DNA from: a virus
DNA length: 64,000 nucleotides
Reading direction: 5' to 3' (one strand)
Virus record (IMG/VR): IMGVR_UViG_3300007735_000804
Span: 124,001-188,000 of that record
Shown here: positions 12,916-19,901 of the stretch, in pieces
Position numbering within the stretch: the stretch's first letter is position 1
Layout: every line of letters begins with the position of its first letter
Position numbers and translations under genes: made by a program
Notes under the pieces: generated by a model
The model's input: only the letters and a program-made list of their open reading frames with translations
Database searches by the model: none
Told to the model about the DNA's origin: nothing

Positions 12916-13486
12916 GATTACGCCCATTTGTATTTGCACTAATTTTAACAAGATCTTCTTCAAGAGATAATAAAGTTTCAATAACCTTTTGGTCTCTTGC
13001 ATTCACAAAATAATGATCCAATTGCTTTGTGACTTTATTGATTGACATCTTTTCTTTCTTCGGCAGATACTTCTCAAAGTTATCTGTGAACATTTTACCA
13101 GCGTTACCAGTGCGAATGATAACTAGGTTGGCACGGTGTCGGTTCTCATAGTTCAAAAACTCAAAATCTGGATGACTTGTTTTCTCTATAATGATTGTTC
13201 TTGGTCTATCACCCAGTTGCCAAGTTTGAATTGATGCGTGAATACCTTGTGGAAATGTTTTCTCATCACAATCAACATCTTTTACGCAGTGAAGATATGA
13301 ATTACCCTTGATGATTTTATTCTGAACCGATGTCTTGCGAATTGAGTTTGGTAGAATTTCAAGAATGATACCATCCTTCTTGATGTGAAAAGATGACTTG
13401 ATGAGAAAATCAGTGGCAAGTTGTCCACAATTACCATAAGGAAAATTGCCAATAATCACATCAAAATCATTCATATCAAAAGTCAC
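12836..13486 (-). CDS. C-terminal (catalytic and target-recognition) half of a split adenine methyltransferase, 216 aa
   Basis: GTG start at 13484-13486. The protein opens directly with FDVIIGNFPYG (motif IV, NPPY type, at residues 8-18), followed by a fold typical of motifs V-VIII and a target-recognition region (LVIIRTGNAGKMFTDNF). No SAM-binding motif I is present; that is in the downstream gene 12469-12915. Both halves probably assemble into one enzyme. The breakpoints share a TGTGAC sequence. Promoter TTGCAA-N17-TATAAT lies directly upstream. Confidence 0.75.
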   Translation of the reverse strand: MTFDMNDFDVIIGNFPYGNCGQLATDFLIKSSFHIKKDGIILEILPNSIRKTSVQNKIIKGNSYLHCVKDVDCDEKTFPQGIHASIQTWQLGDRPRTIIIEKTSHPDFEFLNYENRHRANLVIIRTGNAGKMFTDNFEKYLPKKEKMSINKVTKQLDHYFVNARDQKVIETLLSLEEDLVKISANTNGRNHVSKGEICELYEKQKEQTQSRSWVFS

Positions 13487-13497
13487 AAGTTATGGAC

Positions 13498-13526
13498 ATT
13501 ATAAAACCCTCTTACATTTTTTGCAA
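13498..13526 (-). promoter_or_regulatory. Sigma70-type promoter
   Basis: TTGCAA (13521-13526), 17 bases, TATAAT (13498-13503). The start codon is 11 bases below the -10, so the transcript leader would be very short. Confidence 0.55.
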
Positions 13527-13532
13527 GAGGAT
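13504..13532 (-). terminator. Possible terminator downstream of CP12
   Basis: On the minus strand CCTCTTGCA-AAAAA-TGTAAGAGG is followed by GTTTT. It overlaps the promoter of the methyltransferase half. Confidence 0.5.
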
Positions 13533-13537
13533 AATTA

Positions 13538-13750
13538 TCAATTGTCGTAGATTTTACACTCCGCAGCATCAGGATGTGTATCACAATAAAGTTCAAGCGG
13601 AGTTGGATCATATGAATCTTCCGGATGATGTTCTTTATATACTTTCAGTGCTTCTAGTTCCTCTTCTGTGTGTCTCCGTGCTTGTGGAGAAATTGTTGGG
13701 TCACTCAGAAGATCCTCATCTTTCTGAATGTGCTGGTTGATGTTTTCCAT
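13538..13750 (-). CDS. cp12: CP12 Calvin-cycle inhibitor, 70 aa
   Basis: The C-terminus reads LELYCDTHPDAAECKIYDN, the CP12 signature with a cysteine pair (C56, C65) and the final YD. CP12 binds GAPDH and phosphoribulokinase and switches off the Calvin cycle; cyanophage copies are thought to redirect carbon and NADPH to nucleotide synthesis (established for cyanophages generally). The N-terminal half (SPQARRHTEEELEALKVYKEHHP) replaces the N-terminal cysteine pair of some plant forms. A NATAAATA late-type promoter lies 20 bases upstream. Confidence 0.85.
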   Translation of the reverse strand: MENINQHIQKDEDLLSDPTISPQARRHTEEELEALKVYKEHHPEDSYDPTPLELYCDTHPDAAECKIYDN

Positions 13751-13770
13751 AGTTTTGTATCAAGTTAATA

Positions 13771-13778
13771 TATTTATT
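13771..13778 (-). promoter_or_regulatory. Late-type promoter (AATAAATA)
   Basis: AATAAATA on the minus strand, 20 bases before the CP12 start. Matches the NATAAATA late motif of T4-like cyanophages. Confidence 0.45.
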
Positions 13779-13781
13779 TTT

Positions 13782-13988
13782 CTATTCGCTAAGAGCACTA
13801 CCTCTCCAATTTTTAGGTGGAGGAGGATCACATTTCCCTTCAAGAGAACGAACCATTAGTTCAGCAAATTTTTCCATTTTTTCTGCAGAAACTGTCTGTG
13901 GAGCGTAACTAATTGCATCTTTTAGAGCTACAAGTTCATTCCATTCTTCTTGAGTGAGAGTTTCAGTACCAGTTTTTGCAAGGGTCAT
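13782..13988 (-). CDS. Small unknown protein, 68 aa
   Basis: Starts MTLAKTGTETLTQEEWNELV (13988; 14021 is an alternative). Helical, with a proline-rich tail CDPPPPKNW. Last gene of the long overlapping run of small genes. Confidence 0.6.
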   Translation of the reverse strand: MTLAKTGTETLTQEEWNELVALKDAISYAPQTVSAEKMEKFAELMVRSLEGKCDPPPPKNWRGSALSE

Positions 13989-14073
13989 AGAGTTTTTTGC
14001 GATGTATCCCAATGTTAGCATTTCAATACACTATTATCTAGTAACTTAATATTTTCTTTGGGATCAAGTTACA

Positions 14074-14430
14074 TTACTTAATGAAATCATCAAGGGCATC
14101 AAGGTCATCTTTGAGTTCTTGCTCCTTTTTCTTGTCGTGATAATAAGTCCAGAGAGCATTATGCACCTCCATCAGATGATCCACCCAGAAACCAGCAGGA
14201 TAAATGCCAAGTTCAGATTGCAAACCACGATGAGAACAACCCTCACTTTCTGCCTTACACATAATGTAGGTGATTGCTTCCACCATATCAATCTTGTCTT
14301 GTTCGGAAAGCATAAAATACTTTCCTACTGCACGTTCTCTTGCTTCTTCATTTGCTTTCTGAAGTTCCTTGAAGGAATCAGAGTCCCACCATTCTTTGAG
14401 TGCTTTGCCAAGTTCGTTAGGTTCAGTCAT
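14074..14430 (-). CDS. Unknown helical protein, 118 aa
   Basis: MTEPNELGKALKEWWDSDSF start at 14430, overlapping the previous stop by eight bases. Contains GCSHRGLQSELGIYPAGFWVDHLMEVH. An alpha-helical protein seen repeatedly in cyanomyoviruses as I recall; role unknown. Confidence 0.65.
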   Translation of the reverse strand: MTEPNELGKALKEWWDSDSFKELQKANEEARERAVGKYFMLSEQDKIDMVEAITYIMCKAESEGCSHRGLQSELGIYPAGFWVDHLMEVHNALWTYYHDKKKEQELKDDLDALDDFIK

Positions 14431-14653
14431 CTTTTCCAAAAATAGTTCCAAAGAAACCAGAATCACCTGGTTTACGATTTTCAAGTTTATCAAGTAGAGA
14501 ATCAGTAGTCATTACAGATTCAATACGACTGATAAGATCTGCAATCACAGAACATACCATCGGGCGTTCTTGACGTGCAGCATATGCTAATGCATTACGC
14601 AGAGACTGTTCTGCTTCTTTTAGGGATTCTTCAACAGATTGTGATAGTGCCAT
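14423..14653 (-). CDS. Unknown helical protein, 76 aa
   Basis: MALSQSVEESLKEAEQSLRN, then ALAYAARQERPMVCSVIADL. All helical until a glycine-containing tail GFFGTIFGKDD. The 'LRNALAxAARQERPMVC' core is familiar from cyanophages; role unknown. Confidence 0.7.
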   Translation of the reverse strand: MALSQSVEESLKEAEQSLRNALAYAARQERPMVCSVIADLISRIESVMTTDSLLDKLENRKPGDSGFFGTIFGKDD

Positions 14654-14859
14654 ACTTCAGGGTTCTCCAAGTCTTTACAACGGGGGTAGAAGATGCCGTC
14701 ACGATAACAAGCATCTTCTGGGTTTGGTTTATCATATTTTACCACATTTATTGGATAATCTCTAATGTTACAGAGTTCTCCTTGTCTGTGGATGTAATTA
14801 TCAAGGCATAAACTACCAACAAATGGGGCAATGCCTTTCAAGAAAAAAAGTGTATACAT
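14620..14859 (-). CDS. Unknown protein with N-terminal hydrophobic helix, 79 aa
   Basis: MYTLFFLKGIAPFVGSLCLD, possibly a signal anchor, then a part with three cysteines (GELCNIRDYP, DACYRD, YPRCKD). 3' end overlaps the next gene by 34 bases. Confidence 0.6.
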   Translation of the reverse strand: MYTLFFLKGIAPFVGSLCLDNYIHRQGELCNIRDYPINVVKYDKPNPEDACYRDGIFYPRCKDLENPEVWHYHNLLKNP

Positions 14860-15416
14860 TAACACTCATTAGTTTCAAGTGGTCTGAGAGATTTGCGAAT
14901 GGTAAAAGAACCATCCCTATTATCAATCCAGTGAATTGCATCACCCTCTTTGAGATTTGCTACTTCCAACAAATCTTGTGGAAAAGAGACAAAATATTCT
15001 GTTTCATCAGTATCACAATCTTTTGCCTCCTCAACTGGAAGAATCCATTTTTTTACTTTATCTTTTTCAGCAGCGTCACACATTGCATTCAGTTCTTCTT
15101 CTGTGTATTGTTGAGATTCTTCTGGATAATAACCCCCCCAGAAACTATCCCAAGATTTATCATTTTCTTTTACATCACCATCACGCAAGTCACCTACAGT
15201 TGCTTGCCAGGCAAGTTTGAACTTATCATCAAACTCTTGCAGATAATACTCAAGATATTCATAGGCAGCAGACATCATCACCTCTGCCTTATCATACTGA
15301 TGCTCCTGAATCCTATCTACTGCAGCATCAATAATTTCACGAGCAGAACAAATCTTGGATGTGACCATCTCAAGGTCATTCATCGTGCGCCAAACTTTTT
15401 GATATTCAACAGTCAT
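14859..15416 (-). CDS. AbrB-like domain protein, 185 aa
   Basis: N-terminal two-thirds is helical (MTVEYQKVWRTMNDLEMVTS...YDKAEVMMSAAYEYLEYYL). The last 45 residues (EYFVSFPQDLLEVANLKEGD ... DGSFTIRK) look like an AbrB/MazE swapped-hairpin DNA-binding domain. A transcription regulator or antitoxin-like role is possible. Start at 15416 rather than 15443 because it overlaps the upstream stop. Confidence 0.65.
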   Translation of the reverse strand: MTVEYQKVWRTMNDLEMVTSKICSAREIIDAAVDRIQEHQYDKAEVMMSAAYEYLEYYLQEFDDKFKLAWQATVGDLRDGDVKENDKSWDSFWGGYYPEESQQYTEEELNAMCDAAEKDKVKKWILPVEEAKDCDTDETEYFVSFPQDLLEVANLKEGDAIHWIDNRDGSFTIRKSLRPLETNEC

Positions 15417-15564
15417 TGAGGTGATCCTTGATTGCTTGTTCAACTATAACTTGGATCTCTTTACTTGTCAACCCATTTAACCAGGACCATTTTGGGTCTT
15501 GTGGGTCCCAATCCATTGTAAAAGAACCATCTTCATTTTCTGTTATTTTAAGAGTATCTTCCAT
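15406..15564 (-). CDS. Small unknown protein, 52 aa
   Basis: ATG at 15562-15564. MEDTLKITENEDGSFTMDWD then WSWLNGLTSKEIQVIV. Beta hairpin plus helix. Role unknown. Confidence 0.65.
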   Translation of the reverse strand: MEDTLKITENEDGSFTMDWDPQDPKWSWLNGLTSKEIQVIVEQAIKDHLNDC

Positions 15565-15728
15565 TATTTTGTTGCATCATTCAATTTATTTAATAAATTC
15601 TCCATCATAGGAGTCCAAAAAATACATCCCCATTTTTCTTGGTATGGTTTGTAAATTCTTCTAGCAAGAAGAAATCCCCGAATATAATCTATCTCTTCTT
15701 TAGTCAGAGATAATTGAAAATTTTCCAT
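15564..15728 (-). CDS. Small unknown protein, 54 aa
   Basis: ATG at 15726-15728, TAA at 15564-15566 sharing one base with the next start (TAATG). MENFQLSLTKEEIDYIRGFL; basic and aromatic (KPYQEKWGCIFW). Confidence 0.6.
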   Translation of the reverse strand: MENFQLSLTKEEIDYIRGFLLARRIYKPYQEKWGCIFWTPMMENLLNKLNDATK

Positions 15729-15916
15729 TAGACACACTCATTACAATCAGTATCTTTATGTTTTTTACGAATCTTTTTAAGTTGTTTGAGTTCTTCCTTA
15801 ATCATTTTATAGGCAGCATCAGCATCAATCTTATCACCCATTTCTAGGGCAACAATAATGTCCACACGGGTTCCAAAGTGTGCTAATGCTTTTTCAAAAC
15901 AGTCTAATTCATACAT
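15728..15916 (-). CDS. Small unknown protein, 62 aa
   Basis: MYELDCFEKALAHFGTRVDI start at 15916. Helical, with a lysine-rich end (KQLKKIRKKHKDTDCNECV) carrying two cysteines. Confidence 0.6.
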   Translation of the reverse strand: MYELDCFEKALAHFGTRVDIIVALEMGDKIDADAAYKMIKEELKQLKKIRKKHKDTDCNECV

Positions 15917-16184
15917 TGGTGTTAATCCTACAATGTTCAGCAAGAATATCTATGCGGGCATCAAGAGAATTTTCCATCCGATAAAGTTCATTTGTTGTAT
16001 TGATGTTTTCTTCTTCAAGAACTTTGATACGTTCCTCTAACTTAATAACGTGTTGAGTCAGCTGTTGAAGAAGTTCAATCAAAGAATATTCAGTATCTTG
16101 TTGATCGTAACAGACAATTTTATAACGTTCTTTAACGTTATCATTATCAGAAAAGAACCAGTTTATAAAACGTTTGATCATCAT
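15909..16184 (-). CDS. Coiled-coil protein, 91 aa
   Basis: MMIKRFINWFFSDNDNVKER, then a clear heptad region LLQQLTQHVIKLEERIKVLE and onward to about residue 80. Probably an oligomeric accessory protein; role unknown. Confidence 0.65.
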   Translation of the reverse strand: MMIKRFINWFFSDNDNVKERYKIVCYDQQDTEYSLIELLQQLTQHVIKLEERIKVLEEENINTTNELYRMENSLDARIDILAEHCRINTNV

Positions 16185-16318
16185 AATATACCTACCAATT
16201 TTAAATACCTTTGATACGCCATAAAGCGTTGTAGAGATGGAGTTACACCAAGACTTTCACAGCACCTGATGTAAGAAATAAACTCATACCACGGCGCTGT
16301 GGGGTCAGTGTCGCTCAC
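16181..16318 (-). CDS. Small unknown protein, 45 aa, GTG start
   Basis: The GTG at 16316-16318 has an ideal AGGAGG six bases upstream, which decides the start. Sequence: SDTDPTAPWYEFISYIRCCE, then LQRFMAYQRYLK. The 'TxPWYEF..Y..CCE' pattern is familiar from cyanophages. Overlaps both neighbours. Confidence 0.65.
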   Translation of the reverse strand: MSDTDPTAPWYEFISYIRCCESLGVTPSLQRFMAYQRYLKLVGIL

Positions 16319-16521
16319 AACTTACCTCCTACCTCACCCTCATAAGTTCGGGACGTAGTGAAACCTTCTTGCCGTCCTTTAAGATAAAAACGGGTCGCTG
16401 ATATACATTGCTCTTCAGTGAGAGATGTGACCAATCCTTTTCCATCTTTATCAGTGGAATCCCAAGTTCCCCATTTCTTTTGTTCAACATAGAAGGCGTC
16501 ATCAATTAGTTTCTTTTCCAT
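16315..16521 (-). CDS. Small unknown protein, 68 aa
   Basis: MEKKLIDDAFYVEQKKWGTW, ends EGEVGGKL; the AGGAGG for the next gene lies within this end. Alpha/beta; no family. Confidence 0.6.
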   Translation of the reverse strand: MEKKLIDDAFYVEQKKWGTWDSTDKDGKGLVTSLTEEQCISATRFYLKGRQEGFTTSRTYEGEVGGKL

Positions 16522-16660
16522 TTGTCAAGTCAGGATGTGGGGCATAAAGAGGACCTTCATAATCACCAGCGTGAAGTTTCTGAAGTGCTTCTTTCACTTC
16601 TGGTGTTTCTTCCCAGATCCACTCATTACCGTGCTTATCAACAAAAGTTCTTACAGTCAT
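16502..16660 (-). CDS. Small unknown protein, 52 aa
   Basis: ATG at 16658-16660. MTVRTFVDKHGNEWIWEETP, then EVKEALQKLHAGDYEGPLYA. Reads like a short DNA- or protein-binding motif; function not known. Confidence 0.6.
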   Translation of the reverse strand: MTVRTFVDKHGNEWIWEETPEVKEALQKLHAGDYEGPLYAPHPDLTNGKETN

Positions 16661-16830
16661 TGTTCAAATTTATAGCTGAGTTTAATTTCTTTTTTCTTGA
16701 GTTTGTATCGGTCAATGTGTTTTTGACGATTGTGTTCGCTGTCAAAGTAACACTTACGAGTTTCATTCCCGTCTTTATAAACAAGTTTCCAAGGAAATTG
16801 ATCAAAGGGAAATTCTTCGGTGTAGTCCAT
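16657..16830 (-). CDS. Small basic protein, 57 aa
   Basis: ATG at 16828-16830. MDYTEEFPFDQFPWKLVYKD, then a Lys-rich C-terminus (RYKLKKKEIKLSYKFEQ). Coupled by four-base overlap to both neighbours. Confidence 0.6.
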   Translation of the reverse strand: MDYTEEFPFDQFPWKLVYKDGNETRKCYFDSEHNRQKHIDRYKLKKKEIKLSYKFEQ

Positions 16831-16991
16831 CAGGTAGGTTGTTCAACTCTTTGAGTATACACTGTATCGAACAGTTCGTCAAGCACTTCACTACAGGTGT
16901 TATACTCTTTGCTGTCTAGCACAGTCTTATCATACTGATAACGACGAACAGCATTGTAGATGAGTTTATATTGTTCAGGTGTAAAGTTCAT
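16830..16991 (-). CDS. Small unknown protein, 53 aa
   Basis: ATG at 16989-16991. MNFTPEQYKLIYNAVRRYQY, helical, DELFDTVYTQRVEQPT end. A recurrent cyanophage type as I recall; role unknown. Confidence 0.65.
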   Translation of the reverse strand: MNFTPEQYKLIYNAVRRYQYDKTVLDSKEYNTCSEVLDELFDTVYTQRVEQPT

Positions 16992-17155
16992 TCTGTACCT
17001 CCATAAAGTCGTTGCCCTTCCTCATATCCCATTCGATAAGCAGTTCGCAACCATTCCATCATAGCAATTTGATCTTTGGCATCATAATCACTCCAAAAAC
17101 GTTCGGAACGAAAACCATATCCTTCCATTTCATAAAACCAATCATCAAAGTTCAT
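16988..17155 (-). CDS. Small acidic protein, 55 aa
   Basis: ATG at 17153-17155. MNFDDWFYEMEGYGFRSERF, then AMMEWLRTAYRMGYEEGQRL. Helical. Confidence 0.65.
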   Translation of the reverse strand: MNFDDWFYEMEGYGFRSERFWSDYDAKDQIAMMEWLRTAYRMGYEEGQRLYGGTE

Positions 17156-17349
17156 TAGTCGTAAACGTTTTGTTCTTGTTGGATGCGGTCCAGATAATGG
17201 TATAAGGTCGCTTTAGAATACTTAAACTCCTTAAAACGGCGTGGGTTGTTCTTTTCCATCTTATGAAGCATATTGATCCATTGATAGCGACTATCCACTA
17301 TCCAACCATAGCGCCGCTCATCGTGAAGTAAATCAAAAATAGAAATCAT
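17155..17349 (-). CDS. Small basic protein, 64 aa
   Basis: MISIFDLLHDERRYGWIVDS; HKMEKNNPRRFKEFKYSKAT follows. Basic helical protein, possibly nucleic-acid binding. No family. Confidence 0.6.
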   Translation of the reverse strand: MISIFDLLHDERRYGWIVDSRYQWINMLHKMEKNNPRRFKEFKYSKATLYHYLDRIQQEQNVYD

Positions 17350-17543
17350 TTGAACCCCTTACTCTTTTTCTGTGGAATATCAAGAACTTCAACGTGACTT
17401 AAAAACTGGTCTGGTGTTTGAAACCAATGTGCCTGAACATCCATATAGTCCTCTAAAACAATGGACTGACCATTGCTATACACCAACTTATAGTGGTGCC
17501 TGTCGTAAGGTTTATCACAGGTTTGTTTGAATGTTTCAGTCAT
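17346..17543 (-). CDS. Small unknown protein, 65 aa
   Basis: Start MTETFKQTCDKPYDRHHYKL at 17543, overlapping the upstream stop by eight bases. Beta-rich: HYKLVYSNGQSIVLEDYMD. Function unknown. Confidence 0.6.
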   Translation of the reverse strand: MTETFKQTCDKPYDRHHYKLVYSNGQSIVLEDYMDVQAHWFQTPDQFLSHVEVLDIPQKKSKGFK

Positions 17544-17802
17544 TTTCGTAAACTGGACGAGTGTTGTTACAGTGTAGGAAGTATTTGTATTCGGCAAGTG
17601 GACCATAGTGCCATTGTACCACGTCACAACCTTTATACTTACTCACAATAGTATAAGTGCCGTGATCGGGTTCAGGTTGTTCTACTTTTGTTTCTGGTTC
17701 TTTGACATTCAGTGCTACACCCACCATATAAAACAAGGTGAGCGTTGACATACCAATCACCACACCAAGCAGCACAGTACGATAATAATCAGTGTTTCTC
17801 AT
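17536..17802 (-). CDS. Membrane-anchored protein, 88 aa
   Basis: An N-terminal signal anchor (TVLLGVVIGMSTLTLFYMVGVA) is followed by an acidic linker and a C-terminal module, YTIVSKYKGCDVVQWHYGPLAEYKYFLHC, with two cysteines. The C-terminal module recurs in cyanomyoviruses; role unknown. Confidence 0.65.
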   Translation of the reverse strand: MRNTDYYRTVLLGVVIGMSTLTLFYMVGVALNVKEPETKVEQPEPDHGTYTIVSKYKGCDVVQWHYGPLAEYKYFLHCNNTRPVYEND

Positions 17803-17990
17803 AATTCTTCTACCTCATCAGCAATTTCACGCAAAATCTCAATAGGGTCTTCAAGTTCTCCCCAATCGGTGCATAAACGATCAGCAACCTCACGAATCAC
17901 ACGAGCAATCAACTTCTGTCTATCGCCACTTTTAGGACGCATGGACAATTCCATCGTTGATTCTAGGATTTGTAGTGCTCTAGTCGTCAC
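17799..17990 (-). CDS. Small unknown protein, 63 aa
   Basis: MTTRALQILESTMELSMRPK, then a helix IREVADRLCTDWGELEDPIE. No family. Confidence 0.6.
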   Translation of the reverse strand: MTTRALQILESTMELSMRPKSGDRQKLIARVIREVADRLCTDWGELEDPIEILREIADEVEEL

Positions 17991-18172
17991 GGGGTCTCAT
18001 CACTCCAATAATACTTCAGTTTATCACCATCCGCAGAAATATTCAAGTGATAGATTTTATCATCTTCGGTATACACACCAATCCAAAGTGTCCTCTCATT
18101 CATACTTTCCAGGTGAAACATCTTCACATCTTCCAGCACGATTTCGTCTGGGTTTTCTGTAAATCTACTCAT
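17987..18172 (-). CDS. Small unknown protein, 61 aa
   Basis: MSRFTENPDEIVLEDVKMFH; beta-rich with TLWIGVYTEDDKIYHLNISA. Coupled to neighbours by short overlaps. Confidence 0.6.
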   Translation of the reverse strand: MSRFTENPDEIVLEDVKMFHLESMNERTLWIGVYTEDDKIYHLNISADGDKLKYYWSDETP

Positions 18173-18308
18173 TGGTTTCTCTCCGTTGTTGTCCTAGTTC
18201 CCAACCCATTTCACATTTATTACAACCTTCTCCAATACATTCCCATCCATTGTGGCACTTCTCACATCCTTTACCACCACACTCATTACAAACAGGATGA
18301 CTATCCAT
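18165..18308 (-). CDS. Zinc-finger peptide (DnaJ-type CxxCxGxG-like), 47 aa
   Basis: ATG at 18306-18308. Cysteine pairs CNECGGKGCEKC then CIGEGCNKCEMGWE resemble the zinc-binding repeats of DnaJ. Seven cysteines in total. It probably binds zinc; partner unknown. Confidence 0.65.
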   Translation of the reverse strand: MDSHPVCNECGGKGCEKCHNGWECIGEGCNKCEMGWELGQQRRETNE

Positions 18309-18541
18309 CACTCTGCCTCCCAGTTATTTCTCATTATACCACAATTACCATAACTCCTTTCAGTAGAACAAGTAGTATAAGGACTAACAGTTCCATTCAC
18401 ATAATCAACAAACTTCACACGATTTGGATGAAAGCACTTTTGTAAAGTAGGATATCCAAAGATACGAGAACTTATCCAATCAAAGACACCTTCATAATCT
18501 TTGTAATACTTACAATTGTGGCAGGTTTTGATTTCAGTCAT
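18308..18541 (-). CDS. Cysteine-rich small protein, 77 aa
   Basis: MTEIKTCHNCKYYKDYEGVF opens with a CxxC; further cysteines at KCFHP, TTCST and NCGIM. Likely metal-binding. Starts one base into the upstream stop. Confidence 0.65.
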   Translation of the reverse strand: MTEIKTCHNCKYYKDYEGVFDWISSRIFGYPTLQKCFHPNRVKFVDYVNGTVSPYTTCSTERSYGNCGIMRNNWEAE

Positions 18542-18704
18542 TCACTTTCTCTCCAAATCTAAAAGGATAAAGTCGTTTCACACCACCAGAACCATACTTG
18601 ATTTCACATTCCAGTTGTTGGATATACACAGAAACATCGTAAGGAACCTTGTAGTGTTCCAGTTCTCGTGTTTCCTGATTATAGCACGAAATATAAGAAC
18701 TCAT
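18534..18704 (-). CDS. Small unknown protein, 56 aa
   Basis: ATG at 18702-18704. MSSYISCYNQETRELEHYKV then VYIQQLECEIKYG and LYPFRFG. The pattern 'SCYNQET.ELEHYKVPY' is one I associate with cyanophages; role unknown. Confidence 0.65.
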   Translation of the reverse strand: MSSYISCYNQETRELEHYKVPYDVSVYIQQLECEIKYGSGGVKRLYPFRFGEKVND

Positions 18705-18997
18705 TTCAACACCTCATCAGCAGAAACATAATCATAATCATCAATACAAAGTTTGAACCTTACGAAATCAGTAAAATCTGTCTCATCTCTTTCATAGACA
18801 TAATATCCACCATTATTATCGGATTCCAAAAAATTTGAAAAATAGTCCTCAAATACAAGCATAATCGCAAGGGCACGGGATTGGTCGTGCTCTGTGATGG
18901 TCTTATGAGGATGTGCTACGATCTTGGTGATACAGTTGAAAAGCTCCTCACGAGTATATGAGAATGCTGTTGCTTCTGGATTGAGATTGTAAGTCAT
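18701..18997 (-). CDS. Unknown protein, 98 aa
   Basis: MTYNLNPEATAFSYTREELF, helical N-terminal half, then YYVYERDETDFTDFVRF. Acidic. No family. Confidence 0.6.
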   Translation of the reverse strand: MTYNLNPEATAFSYTREELFNCITKIVAHPHKTITEHDQSRALAIMLVFEDYFSNFLESDNNGGYYVYERDETDFTDFVRFKLCIDDYDYVSADEVLK

Positions 18998-19203
18998 TGT
19001 CCTAATCGTAGTTTGCGTTCGGGTGATGGAATGTGTCCGTAGAAAATATCATCATAGGGATAGATGTATTCATCATACCATCCAGAAGAAAGAGCTTCCC
19101 AAAACTCACGATAATCCTCATCATCATAACACTCCCAAGCATACAGGAAGTTATGAAATCCGTCAAGGAAGAGTTCCCATTTTGTTGGTTCTTGAAATCT
19201 CAT
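18994..19203 (-). CDS. Small acidic aromatic protein, 69 aa
   Basis: MRFQEPTKWELFLDGFHNFL, rich in Asp, Tyr and Trp (YDDEDYREFWEAL). Function unknown. Confidence 0.6.
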   Translation of the reverse strand: MRFQEPTKWELFLDGFHNFLYAWECYDDEDYREFWEALSSGWYDEYIYPYDDIFYGHIPSPERKLRLGQ

Positions 19204-19367
19204 TTTACATCCTCAAAGAAAATTGTATGATACTCACCTTCTACTTCTTCAAAGGTAAAGTTTTCGTGCCAAGCATAAGGTAACATCTCTTTTACTGTTA
19301 AGATTTGGTTTTGCTCAAGAACATCCTTATATGGACCGAAACCAGTATATCTAACTTTATAAGTCAT
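19200..19367 (-). CDS. Small unknown protein, 55 aa
   Basis: ATG at 19365-19367. MTYKVRYTGFGPYKDVLEQN then FTFEEVEGEYHTIFFEDVK. Alpha/beta. Confidence 0.6.
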   Translation of the reverse strand: MTYKVRYTGFGPYKDVLEQNQILTVKEMLPYAWHENFTFEEVEGEYHTIFFEDVK

Positions 19368-19630
19368 TTCAACCTTTCTAATACATTACGAATATGAGAT
19401 ACTGAAAGATAAAACTCTCTGGTGTTTTGTCCTCCCAATACAATTGCGTTGAGTTCTTCAAGTGCTTCGTTGATGAGTTCTCTTCGTTCTGCTTCTTCAA
19501 GCATTTCTTCGTGGGTCATAAGTTCTCGGAGTTTCTGTTTGCCGTATTCTGTGAGGTGTTGTTTATTGGTGCGGAGTTCTTGGATTTCTTCTGGTGTGAG
19601 ATTGAGCCACGGAGCATCATCAGGTTCCAT
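19364..19630 (-). CDS. Helical charged protein, 88 aa
   Basis: MEPDDAPWLNLTPEEIQELR, then a Glu/Lys-rich helix through residue 60 with coiled-coil character. Ends SHIRNVLERLK. Confidence 0.6.
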   Translation of the reverse strand: MEPDDAPWLNLTPEEIQELRTNKQHLTEYGKQKLRELMTHEEMLEEAERRELINEALEELNAIVLGGQNTREFYLSVSHIRNVLERLK

Positions 19631-19901
19631 ACTTCCTCTCTACTTCTTGAACTCGTTCCATAAAACTGTCCTCTCCGTGATCGCCAGAATACAAAAAGTC
19701 AATGTGCCTCATAATGTCCGCCATTTTGTGAATGAAATGCACCTGTTCTTCCAGATACTCAATCACTTCTGGAGCATAATCTTTGACATATCCATACTCA
19801 TCTGGTTTATTGTTGTTTTGGATTTCTTCTTCCAGTTCATAAGCAAACTGGCAAACCTGATGGTAGATGTATCCGTTTCCGTTAAAGTGCCCGCCGCTCA
19901 T
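19620..19901 (-). CDS. MSGGHF-type phage protein, 93 aa
   Basis: Begins MSGGHFNGNGYIYHQVCQFA and ends FLYSGDHGEDSFMERVQEVE. The N-terminal MSGGHFN and C-terminal SGDxGEDSFxER signatures mark a small protein widespread in phages; its function is unknown to me. Confidence 0.7.
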   Translation of the reverse strand: MSGGHFNGNGYIYHQVCQFAYELEEEIQNNNKPDEYGYVKDYAPEVIEYLEEQVHFIHKMADIMRHIDFLYSGDHGEDSFMERVQEVERKYGT

